A stretch of 7,223 nt of DNA, from the NCBI GenBank assembly GCA_934630995.1, contig CAKTXU010000091.1, forward strand, positions 1 to 7,223, in the 5' to 3' direction. This document shows, piece by piece, positions 1 to 6,543 of the stretch (within the stretch, counting starts at the first letter, position 1; each line of letters starts with the position of its first letter). The notes under the pieces were generated by a model. The model worked only from the letters and a program-made list of their open reading frames with translations. It was not told where the DNA came from and did no database searches. Made by a program: the position numbers and the translations under genes. Source of the DNA: an uncultured Eubacteriales bacterium (GTDB taxonomy: Bacteria; Bacillota; Clostridia; Oscillospirales; Acutalibacteraceae).

Positions 1-1617
1 AAAAGACCGGCGGATGGCATCCCGGCAGAACCAGGTGTTCTCCAGGTTTTCCCATCCCCCCACGGCGTGATGGGCTTCCCAGGCGGTGCCGAAAGCCGGG
101 GTTTGCAGCTCCTCCTCAGGGGTGAAGGCGCGGATATAGTCGAGGGTGGCGGGGGCGGGCATGCCGAACTCGGTATAGGCGGTGAAGTCGGAATCGATCA
201 TATCCGACAGGAACTCCCGGTCCGGGCCGCTCAGAGGGAGATAATGGCCGTGCCCCATCCCGTAAAGGGGGGAGGAGGGAAGAAACGGGGTCAGCGGATC
301 CAGCTCCAGGCAGTTTCTGTCCAGAAGGCGCAGGGCCAGGGATTGGTTGGTCATGCCGCCCCAGGAGACAAGCAGCTCGTTTCCCCCGCACCACAGCACC
401 ACCGACGGATGGGGTTTCAGCCGGCGGAGAATGGAGCGGGACTCCTGATCGAGAACGCGGAGGTAGGCGGGGTCGTCCTCATAGAGGCAGCAGGCCAGGG
501 GAAACTCCTGCCAGACCATCAGGCCCAGCTCGTCGCACAGCTCGAAGAAGCTCTCCTTTTCCACAATGCCGCCGCCCCACAGCCGCAGGAGGTTCATGTG
601 GGCGTCCCGGGCCAGGGTCAGCAGGGGCTCGTAGACCTCCCGGCCAAGGCGGGAGGGGAAAATTTCCGGCGGGACGAAGTTGGTGCCCTTGCAGAAAATC
701 CGCCGGCCGTTGAGCTCCATGGTGACGGGCGCCTTGCCCTGGGTTTTGGGGAAGGAGGGGCCTTCCCAGGCGCCCTCATTCATCACCAGCCGGACCCGGC
801 GGAAACCGATGCGCTTCTCCCAGGTATCCGCGCCCTCCCCGGTGTCCAGGGTGAGGGTCAGGGTGTAGAGATGGGCCTCCCCCTGCCCCCGGCACCACCA
901 CAGGCGGGGGTGGGACAGGCGGAAGGGGATGCGGGCCGTTTCCTCGGCCGCGACGGTTTCCTCGGCGGCCAGCCGGCCGTCCCCGTCCGTCAGGCGGAGG
1001 GTGAGGGTTCCCGCCGGACGGCATATGCTTGCCCGCACCTCGCCGGTAAGCTGCTCCAGTTCCGCGGAAAGGGCATAGGAAATATCGGCTGTTTCGATGC
1101 GGGAAAGGGGACGGTAGGTCAGGACCGCCTCGTCGTAAAGCCCCAGGGGGATCAGGCGGGGATGCCAGTCCCAGCCGTAGGACACGGGAGGGATGCAGGA
1201 GGCCGCGGCCTCCCAGCGGCCCTCGGGGGCCCCGGGCTTTTTGGGGGCCGGATGGATGACCACCTCCACCAGAAGCGCGGCCCCCTCGTATCGGCGCAAA
1301 TCGAGCCGGACGGGGGTATAGAGGCCCTCCCCCTCTCGCACGGTTTCGCCGTCAAGCCGGATGGTATAGCGGTAATTAATCCCTTTGAACTCCAGCACCG
1401 GCTCCAGGCCCTCCCGCTTCTCGATGAAAAGCCGGGTGCGGTAATGCCAGAATTTGTCCTCCATCCAGCGGTATTCCCGATAGTTGGAGCCGAAGGAAAA
1501 GTCGGGCAGGCCCAGCTTTTCCCGGCAGACAAGCTGCACATCGGACGGAGCGGCGGCCTCCATAAAGGTTTCGGGCGATGCATTCAGGCTGTCGCTCCAG
1601 CCCAGTTCCCAGAACAT
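1..1617 (-). CDS. GH2 glycosidase, beta-mannosidase type (3' end cut by window edge)
   Basis: Likely hydrolyses terminal non-reducing beta-mannosyl residues of oligosaccharides. No signal peptide is visible, so it probably acts in the cytoplasm on imported sugars. The 539 visible residues show the GH2 order: N-terminal jelly-roll sugar-binding domain (about 1-170) ending in the GWDW motif (148-151), an Ig-like domain (about 175-290) with the RLWWCRGQGEAHLYTL segment (238-253), then the TIM barrel with KGTNFVPPEIF (310-320) and MNLLRLWGGG (341-350). The acid/base is Glu414 in WCGGNEL and the nucleophile is Glu483 in YTEFGM, as in family beta-mannosidases. The barrel end and C-terminal domains lie beyond the left edge; there is no frameshift in the visible part. 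The ATG at 1617 is preferred because GAGGG sits 5 nt upstream. An in-frame ATG at 1629 has only a weak site. It is probably the last gene of the operon seen here. A GH2 exo-glucosaminidase or another GH2 specificity is possible; GH2 membership is nearly certain. Confidence 0.93.
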   Translation of the reverse strand, partial: MFWELGWSDSLNASPETFMEAAAPSDVQLVCREKLGLPDFSFGSNYREYRWMEDKFWHYRTRLFIEKREGLEPVLEFKGINYRYTIRLDGETVREGEGLYTPVRLDLRRYEGAALLVEVVIHPAPKKPGAPEGRWEAAASCIPPVSYGWDWHPRLIPLGLYDEAVLTYRPLSRIETADISYALSAELEQLTGEVRASICRPAGTLTLRLTDGDGRLAAEETVAAEETARIPFRLSHPRLWWCRGQGEAHLYTLTLTLDTGEGADTWEKRIGFRRVRLVMNEGAWEGPSFPKTQGKAPVTMELNGRRIFCKGTNFVPPEIFPSRLGREVYEPLLTLARDAHMNLLRLWGGGIVEKESFFELCDELGLMVWQEFPLACCLYEDDPAYLRVLDQESRSILRRLKPHPSVVLWCGGNELLVSWGGMTNQSLALRLLDRNCLELDPLTPFLPSSPLYGMGHGHYLPLSGPDREFLSDMIDSDFTAYTEFGMPAPATLDYIRAFTPEEELQTPAFGTAWEAHHAVGGWENLENTWFCRDAIRRSF

Positions 1618-1622
1618 GGTAT

Positions 1623-1627
1623 CCCTC
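1623..1627 (-). promoter_or_regulatory. Ribosome binding site deciding the GH2 start
   Basis: GAGGG on the minus strand lies 5 nt before the ATG at 1617 and within the first codons of a reading that starts at 1629. This favours 1617 as the real start. The site itself is only moderate in strength. Confidence 0.55.
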
Positions 1628-1661
1628 ATTTCACATCATATTACGCCATAGGGCCGCCTGT

Positions 1662-2957
1662 TCAACCATAGGTCTGATTGAAGGCATTCAGACGGTTTCG
1701 GAAAAGATAATAGGTGCGCATTTTGACGAAGTTCCAGTTATGCGCCTGATATTGCATCCATTCATAGGGACTCCAGCCCTCCAACGGGTTTTCGAAGATA
1801 TTGCTTTCCAACGGCCCGTAAGCGATGTCGGCGGAAAGCACCTGCCGGTAGATATCCACACATTCGGAAGGCAAGCCGCTGTCCAGCAAACCGCGGATAT
1901 CGCGCTCAGACGGCACGCTGCCGGAACGGGTTATCTGGGTGCAGGTCAGGACGATGAGGCTGCCCGCCAGGTTTTGCACGGAGGCGGGGATGAGATAGCC
2001 GTTGACGCTGGCGCGATATATCGGCGACGCCTGATCCTCCCAGCGGGGAGGCGGGAGGAGGCCGATGTCCCCCTCCCGGATGAGCGCCCACATCTCGGGG
2101 TCCTCCCAATACCACAGCCCCTCATAGAGCATGGCGGCCTTCTCCTCCAGAAAATAGCCCAGGCTGTCGTCCTGCACCGACAGAAAGCGGTTCCTGCCGT
2201 AGAGGCTGTTGGCAAAATCGATGCAGAAGGCCACCTCCGGGTCCAGGACCGCGTTGCGGATCCCCTCGGGAGTGGATACCAGCAGCGCGCAGTCCCGGGA
2301 GGACAGCACGGTGCCGTACAGGCTCCCCGCGATGGGATAGGGGCCGTCCTCATCCGTGGCAAAAACGTCGGCCGCCGCCTTCAGCCTTTCCCATGTCCAG
2401 CGGCCGGCCCGATAGCTTTCCAGCGGCGTTTCCAGACCGTATTCGCGGAAAAGCCGGGCGTTATACCAGATATACCGGTCGGGGGATATCTGGGGGACGA
2501 TATACAGCTTGCCGTTATAGCGCAGCTTGTCGGCGTCCTTTTTGCTGCCCGACCATACGGGGTCCCCGAAGTCCACGAAATCCTCCAGAGGCAGATACAG
2601 GCCCTTGGCCAGATCCAGCGGATACATGGTGCTGGTGAAGTACACCAAATCCAGAGGCTGGCCCGCCCGGATGAGCTCCTCCGCCCTCCTGGGGATCTGC
2701 TCGTAGGGGACGATGACGTTTTCCACCGTCACGCCGTACGCCTCCTGTAAAAGAGGCTTGACGGCTGTGAGCTGATCGTTGTGGGACAGCACCCGGACGG
2801 TCCCGCCCCCCTCCAGCTTGGGGTAGGCGTGCCCCTGGTACAGAACGGTATCGTCCGACGCCGTGGGTTCCGACGGGCGGCTGATGCGGCAGCCGGATGA
2901 GCCGGCCAGGAAGACGGCCGCCAGCATGAGCGCGGCCATGCGGATTGTGCGCGGCAT
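1662..2957 (-). CDS. Extracellular solute-binding lipoprotein, family 1 (sugar type)
   Basis: Predicted membrane-anchored sugar-binding protein of the carbohydrate ABC-transporter type (COG1653-like), 431 residues, a normal full length. It starts MPRTIR, followed by a hydrophobic stretch (7-19) and a lipobox-like SSGC with Cys23 as the expected lipidated residue; Ser at -3 is not the usual Leu/Val/Ile. Family-like segments are GGTVRVLSHND (51-61), PLDLVYFTST (101-110), GKLYIVPQ (149-156), RWTWERLKAAADVF (186-199), AAMLYEGLW (274-282), GDIGLLPPPRW (296-306) and NGYLIP (319-324). The ATG has a strong AAGGAGGAG site. It lies 34 bp after the response regulator and 44 bp before the GH2 gene, so it is almost surely co-transcribed with them. 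No permease or ATPase gene adjoins it in the window. It may therefore deliver sugar to a transporter encoded elsewhere, or present ligand to the sensor kinase; the second role is inference. The ligand cannot be read from the sequence. Confidence 0.93.
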   Translation of the reverse strand: MPRTIRMAALMLAAVFLAGSSGCRISRPSEPTASDDTVLYQGHAYPKLEGGGTVRVLSHNDQLTAVKPLLQEAYGVTVENVIVPYEQIPRRAEELIRAGQPLDLVYFTSTMYPLDLAKGLYLPLEDFVDFGDPVWSGSKKDADKLRYNGKLYIVPQISPDRYIWYNARLFREYGLETPLESYRAGRWTWERLKAAADVFATDEDGPYPIAGSLYGTVLSSRDCALLVSTPEGIRNAVLDPEVAFCIDFANSLYGRNRFLSVQDDSLGYFLEEKAAMLYEGLWYWEDPEMWALIREGDIGLLPPPRWEDQASPIYRASVNGYLIPASVQNLAGSLIVLTCTQITRSGSVPSERDIRGLLDSGLPSECVDIYRQVLSADIAYGPLESNIFENPLEGWSPYEWMQYQAHNWNFVKMRTYYLFRNRLNAFNQTYG

Positions 2958-2961
2958 AAGA

Positions 2962-2970
2962 CTCCTCCTT
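2962..2970 (-). promoter_or_regulatory. Strong ribosome binding site of the solute-binding lipoprotein gene
   Basis: AAGGAGGAG on the minus strand, with the AGGAGG core 6 nt before the ATG at 2957. It is much stronger than the site of the preceding regulator gene. This fits a need for more binding protein than regulator from the same mRNA. Confidence 0.85.
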
Positions 2971-2991
2971 TCTGTGCGGCCCGTGCGCTGT

Positions 2992-4593
2992 TCAGCGGCG
3001 GTTTTTCATCCGGTAACAAACCGGGGTGCAGCCGGTCAGCTTTTTAAAGGCGCGGTTGAAGGATACCGGCTCGTTATAGCCGACCATCCGGCCGATTTCG
3101 TTGATCAGGATATCCGGCTCCTCCACCAGAATGCGTCTGGCCTCGTCGATGCGGGTGCGCATGAGAAAATCCACGAACTTTTCCCCGGTTTCCTTCTTGA
3201 ACAGCTCGCTGAAGTAGGTGGCGTTGAGATAGACATATTGGGACACATCCTTCAGGCTGATGTCCCGCCGGAAATTCTCCCGGATATACCGCTGGGCCTT
3301 TTGGATGACGTTTTTGCCGTCGGGCCGTGTTTTTCCGGGATGTTCGGCATCGGCGGCGCGTTCGACGGCGCGGGTCAGGCAGACGCGGATTTCTTCGGCG
3401 CCGGTGCCGGACAGGATGATATCCATGGCGGCACGATCCCCGGCCTTCTGCCCGGCGACGCCCACCAGCTGGCTGTAGAGCAATAGGCACAGGTCCCGGA
3501 CATCCTTGACCGGGACGGCGTACTGCTGAAAATCCTCGAAAAGCCGCCGCAGGGCGAATTTGGCCGATTCCTCTTCCCCGGCGCGGACGGCTTCCAGAAT
3601 TGCCTGCAATGCGGCCGTCATATCCGGAGGGGTGGGGACGGGAGCCTTTTCCGCGGCGGCGAAGCAGCACGCCCCGCTTTCATAGAACAGCGCTTCCTCC
3701 GCCGCGCAGGCGGCGTTATAGGACAGATACAGCTCCTTGATGGAGGGGACGAAACGGCCGCAGGCCGCCCGGATGGGACAGCCGTAGTCCTTGTGGAGGC
3801 TCTCTCCCATCAGCTCCACCGTTTCCCGGGCGCGCTGGGCGGCGGTTTCGGCGTCGGCGCAGCTGAAGGTGAACAGAGCCACCAGCCGGTCGCCCTCCGG
3901 AAAGCTGTACAGGCTCAGCTCCTCCCGCAGCCGTTTTTGCAGGGCTGCGAGAAGGGAACGGCGGCGGGGCTCGGGCAGCACCTGACCCGGGTGCAGCAGA
4001 GCGATGAGGTACCAGGACACGTCCTTGATGTCCAGGTCCTCCTCCCGGATGAGGCTGCTGTAGAGCTCATTGTTTTTGACCAGGCTGTAGATCAGGCTTT
4101 CATGCCGGTAATAGCTGTTCTGGTTCAATTCCTCCAAGAAGCTACCGGACACGCTGCGCATGATGTCCCGCGCCTTTTTCTGGCTGCGGATTTTTTCGAT
4201 GAGGGAGAGAAGCTCCTGCCTGCTGATGGGCTTGAGAAGGTAGTCTTTGGCGCCGTATTTCATGGTTTCCCGGAGGAACGCGTATTCCGAAAAGCCGCTG
4301 ATGACCACCACGCTGGTCGGATAGCCCTTGGCGGCGATGGCTTTGATGAGCTCCACCCCGTCCATCACCGGCATTTTGATGTCGGTGAAAAGCAGATCGA
4401 CGGCGTGATCCTCCAGGTATTTGAGAACCTTCAGGCCGTTGGAGGCTTCCAGAACGATTTGGCAGTCCTCCGCGCCCTCTTCTATGATTTTGCAGATGCC
4501 GCTGCGCAGCACCTTGTCGTCATCCGCCACGGCAATCGTAAAGATACGGCCCACCCCTTTCTTACAATCACGTCTATTGATCGATGCCGGCAT
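2992..4593 (-). CDS. YesN-type response regulator with AraC DNA-binding domain
   Basis: Cytoplasmic transcription regulator, presumably phosphorylated by the adjacent kinase. Counted from the ATG at 4593 (533 residues), the receiver domain spans about 17-135. It has the acidic triad Asp24-Asp25-Asp26, the phosphoacceptor Asp71 in LLFTDIKMPVMDG, Ser99 in VVISGFSEYAF and Lys121 in DYLLKPI. A long middle region (about 140-425) has no motif I recognise, as is common in this class. The C-terminal part (428-533) is an AraC/XylS double helix-turn-helix, with ISLKDVSQYVYLNATYFSELFKK-like first and GYNEPVSFNRAFKKLTGCTP-like second halves. The start is uncertain. ATG 4593 overlaps the kinase gene by 20 bp but lacks a good ribosome site and adds about 16 residues before the receiver fold. 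GTG 4554 directly abuts an AAAGGG. An ATC at 4545 has AAAGGGG at ideal spacing. Such regulators usually activate nearby sugar-uptake and hydrolase genes. Identity is very sure; the exact N-terminus is not. Confidence 0.96.
   Translation of the reverse strand: MPASINRRDCKKGVGRIFTIAVADDDKVLRSGICKIIEEGAEDCQIVLEASNGLKVLKYLEDHAVDLLFTDIKMPVMDGVELIKAIAAKGYPTSVVVISGFSEYAFLRETMKYGAKDYLLKPISRQELLSLIEKIRSQKKARDIMRSVSGSFLEELNQNSYYRHESLIYSLVKNNELYSSLIREEDLDIKDVSWYLIALLHPGQVLPEPRRRSLLAALQKRLREELSLYSFPEGDRLVALFTFSCADAETAAQRARETVELMGESLHKDYGCPIRAACGRFVPSIKELYLSYNAACAAEEALFYESGACCFAAAEKAPVPTPPDMTAALQAILEAVRAGEEESAKFALRRLFEDFQQYAVPVKDVRDLCLLLYSQLVGVAGQKAGDRAAMDIILSGTGAEEIRVCLTRAVERAADAEHPGKTRPDGKNVIQKAQRYIRENFRRDISLKDVSQYVYLNATYFSELFKKETGEKFVDFLMRTRIDEARRILVEEPDILINEIGRMVGYNEPVSFNRAFKKLTGCTPVCYRMKNRR
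4554..4560 (-). promoter_or_regulatory. Shine-Dalgarno-like AAAGGGG inside the 5' end of the regulator frame
   Basis: AAAGGGG on the minus strand lies 14 nt after the kinase stop codon. Its distance to the ATG at 4593 is wrong, since it lies downstream of that codon. It abuts the GTG at 4554, and it is 8 nt before an ATC codon at 4545 where homologues of this class would be expected to start. It is the only convincing ribosome site near the start of the regulator gene. Confidence 0.5.
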
Positions 4594-6391
4594 TCTCTTC
4601 GCCGGCGGCGCCGTTCAGGCGGACAGAGTCCCGGACAGCCGGAAACCGGATGGTAATGAGGGTCCGGCCGTTCCTGTCCTGCCCGACCGTCACCCCGGCC
4701 TTATCCCCGAAGGAAAGCTTCAGCCGCTTGTTGACATTTTTGACGCCGATATGGCGATCCATCTCTTCGGCGCTGTTGATGTACTCGTTGAGCCAGCGGA
4801 GGGTTTCCTCCGACATCACCGCGCCGTTGTTTTTGATGGTGAAGACGATATCCTCCCCGTCCCGGCGCCCCTTTACCAGGATTTCGCCCCCGCACTCCAT
4901 GCAGCTGACGCCGTGCTCAATGGCGTTCTCCACGAAGGGCTGCAGAATGAGCTTGGGCACCTTATACTGGTAGAGGCTTTCATCCACATCGACGATAATG
5001 GCGTAGACGTCGTCAAACCTGACGGCCTGCAGGGCGGCGTATTCCTCCAGCATCGACACCTCGTCCCGCACCGACACGATATCCCCCGCGCCGGACAGGG
5101 AATACCGCAGGATTTTTCCCAGGGAGGTGAGCATCTGGGCGGCCTCCTCGTCGTTGTTGAGCAGGGAGGTCATCCGGATGGACTCGATGCTGTTATAGAG
5201 AAAATGGGGGTTTATCTGGTATTGCAGCATCCGCAGCTCCAGTTCCTTCTGGGCGATTTTATCGATGTATTTCCGCTTGACCAGGGTTTCCAGTTCTTCC
5301 GCCATCTGGTTGAACACATTGGAGAGAAAGGCGGTTTCCTTGAGCCCGTCCTCCCGCAGCCGGACGGAGAAATCGCCGCGAGCCACCTTTTTCATCTCCC
5401 CCGTCAGGGTCTGCATCGGCCGGACCAGCCGGGAGGAAATAGCGAAGATGAGCAGCAGGGAGAGGAACAGGAGCAGCAGCATCACCAGCAGGACGGCGCC
5501 GATGGTCTGGTTGACCTGCCTGGTGACGCTTTCCGTGGGAACAATGCTGTAGACCTTCCAGCCGGTCCAGCTGACGACGGCCTCGCTGATGAGGCTCTGG
5601 GCGTCCCCGGCCTCCCCGAGAACAGCCGTGAAGGCGGTTTCGGAGAGCAGTTTGCCCACCGCCGTCCGATCGGTGCTGCTGATGATCCGGCCCTCGCCGT
5701 CCGCTACCACCAATTCCTGGCCGGGGAGGGTGAGGGCGTTTTTCAGGAAGGAATAGAGGGTCGTTTCGTTGATGCCGATTTGCAGAACCCCGGCCACCCG
5801 GGAATTGTCCACATCGATGACGCTGCGGGCCACGCCGAACACATAGGTATCCCTGCCCCCGTAATCGGAGGCATACAGCTTGTAGGTGGACACCAGCACC
5901 GGCCCGCCGTTGAGATCCGCGGCGCAGGCGTCGTACCAGGGCTGCCCGGCCGGCGGGGACAGGGACAAATTGTTGACGCCCCGCAGGACGCTGTCGCTGC
6001 CCCGGCCTGGAACATAGAAGACGACCGCGTGGATGGTGGTTTTATAATTGAACAGCATCTGGAGGGACTGCCGGACGGACTGGCTGTAGGCGGCCGATTT
6101 CTCACCGGTTTGGGCGTAGACCGCCGCCTCCTCGAAAAAGGAGCCGGTGTCCCCGGCGAACAGGGGCAGCACCAGGACGTTTTCTATATCGGTGAGGAGG
6201 GCGTTGGTGTAATCGGCCGCCTGCCTGCCGTTCTTGTCCAGCGTGTCCAGCAGGATATTTTCCTGCTGCTCCCGGAAGGAGACATAGCTGAAGTCGAACA
6301 GCAGGAGAGAAACGGAAAAAATGGAGGCCACCAGGATGATTAACCAGGCGGCAAACGACAGGGGATGCTTTTTACGCGGTTTCTCCGCCAT
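4574..6391 (-). CDS. YesM-type membrane sensor histidine kinase
   Basis: Sensor of a two-component system, 605 residues. Segments in order: a short cytoplasmic N-terminus rich in Lys/Arg; TM1 (about 13-33); a large extracellular region (about 35-295) with dCache-like features such as QPWYDA (150-155) and DTYVFGVARSVID (181-193); TM2 (about 297-318); HAMP (about 319-370); a short coiled linker; the His_kinase domain with phosphoacceptor His396 in QINPHFLYN (392-400); and a HATPase region with N-box LQPFVENAIEHG (483-494, Asn489) and HIGVKNVNKRLKLSFG (547-562). The G1 motif reads NNGAVM (521-526) where Asp-x-Gly is usual. The ATG at 6391 follows a near-perfect Shine-Dalgarno and a plausible promoter, so this is probably the first gene of the operon. 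It is followed by its regulator with overlap or a gap of under 30 nt. The likely signal is an extracellular sugar, sensed directly or through a solute-binding protein; this is inferred from neighbours only. Confidence 0.97.
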   Translation of the reverse strand: MAEKPRKKHPLSFAAWLIILVASIFSVSLLLFDFSYVSFREQQENILLDTLDKNGRQAADYTNALLTDIENVLVLPLFAGDTGSFFEEAAVYAQTGEKSAAYSQSVRQSLQMLFNYKTTIHAVVFYVPGRGSDSVLRGVNNLSLSPPAGQPWYDACAADLNGGPVLVSTYKLYASDYGGRDTYVFGVARSVIDVDNSRVAGVLQIGINETTLYSFLKNALTLPGQELVVADGEGRIISSTDRTAVGKLLSETAFTAVLGEAGDAQSLISEAVVSWTGWKVYSIVPTESVTRQVNQTIGAVLLVMLLLLFLSLLLIFAISSRLVRPMQTLTGEMKKVARGDFSVRLREDGLKETAFLSNVFNQMAEELETLVKRKYIDKIAQKELELRMLQYQINPHFLYNSIESIRMTSLLNNDEEAAQMLTSLGKILRYSLSGAGDIVSVRDEVSMLEEYAALQAVRFDDVYAIIVDVDESLYQYKVPKLILQPFVENAIEHGVSCMECGGEILVKGRRDGEDIVFTIKNNGAVMSEETLRWLNEYINSAEEMDRHIGVKNVNKRLKLSFGDKAGVTVGQDRNGRTLITIRFPAVRDSVRLNGAAGEENAGIDQ

Positions 6392-6397
6392 ACGCCC

Positions 6398-6407
6398 TCA
6401 CCTCCTT
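6398..6407 (-). promoter_or_regulatory. Near-perfect Shine-Dalgarno of the kinase gene
   Basis: AAGGAGGTGA on the minus strand is a full complement of the 16S rRNA 3' tail. Its GGAGG core is 9 nt before the ATG at 6391, which fixes that start. Confidence 0.9.
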
Positions 6408-6435
6408 CCTTAGCATGTCCACCGGCCCCTTGATT

Positions 6436-6464
6436 ATTGTAGCAAAGGATGCCGCGACGGGCAA
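6436..6464 (-). promoter_or_regulatory. Predicted sigma-A type promoter for the kinase-regulator operon
   Basis: On the minus strand, a -35 TTGCCC (6464-6459, 4 of 6 to consensus) is separated by exactly 17 bp from a -10 TACAAT (6441-6436, 5 of 6). A transcription start near 6429 would give a leader of about 38 nt that contains the strong ribosome site. Imperfect -35 matches are typical of promoters helped by an activator. A short dyad, TGCCG/CGGCA (6450-6454 and 6466-6470), overlaps the -35 and could be an operator, though arms this short can arise by chance. Confidence 0.7.
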
Positions 6465-6475
6465 TCGGCAGAATT

Positions 6476-6524
6476 CCGACAATACCGCCGTATCCCGCAA
6501 AAGGGGACACAGCGGTATTGCCGG
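6476..6524 (-). terminator. Long RNA hairpin after the upstream solute-binding protein gene (terminator or 3' stabiliser)
   Basis: In the minus-strand transcript, positions 6524-6504 pair continuously with 6476-6496. This gives a 21-bp stem (18 Watson-Crick and 3 G-U pairs) closed by a 7-nt loop CUUUUGC (6503-6497). The outer arms include the perfect 9-nt repeat CAATACCGC/GCGGTATTG. In a plus-strand transcript the three wobbles would become C-A mismatches, so the structure fits minus-strand RNA. It begins 19 nt after the TGA of the upstream gene and ends 11 nt before the -35 of the next promoter. The sequence after the stem, AATTCTGCC, is not a proper U-tract. It may therefore be a weak terminator or an mRNA 3' stabiliser or processing element. 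Confidence 0.7.
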
Positions 6525-6543
6525 CGTTGCTTGGCTATCCTTA

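Noticed and set aside
67..1671. A 534-codon plus-strand open frame opposite the GH2 gene
   Set aside because: The minus strand encodes clear GH2 motifs and both catalytic glutamates across the same stretch. The plus frame has low-complexity GC-driven composition and no convincing ribosome site.
1646..1672. Direct repeat CCTATGG (minus strand) twice, 20 bp apart, around the stop of the solute-binding gene
   Set aside because: A 7-bp repeat in a short span can arise by chance and no wider duplication surrounds it. The spacing of about two helical turns is suggestive but unsupported by any promoter nearby.
1578..2750. A 390-codon plus-strand open frame opposite the solute-binding protein
   Set aside because: It is antisense to a gene with a signal peptide, a strong ribosome site and family segments, and it has no domain of its own.
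2958..2991. Possible terminator or promoter in the gap between the regulator and the solute-binding gene
   Set aside because: The 34-bp gap holds only the strong ribosome site. I see no stem with a U-tract and no -35/-10 pair, so read-through is the simpler view.
2863..4656. Plus-strand open frames (2863-3486 and 3793-4656) opposite the response regulator
   Set aside because: Both are shadows of the receiver/AraC gene, with no recognisable products and no supporting start signals.
4421..6343. A 640-codon plus-strand open frame covering most of the kinase gene in antisense
   Set aside because: It lies wholly opposite a kinase with all expected motifs. Its translation has no recognisable domain and is rich in Gly, Pro, Gln and His, which is typical of antisense reading of high-GC codons.
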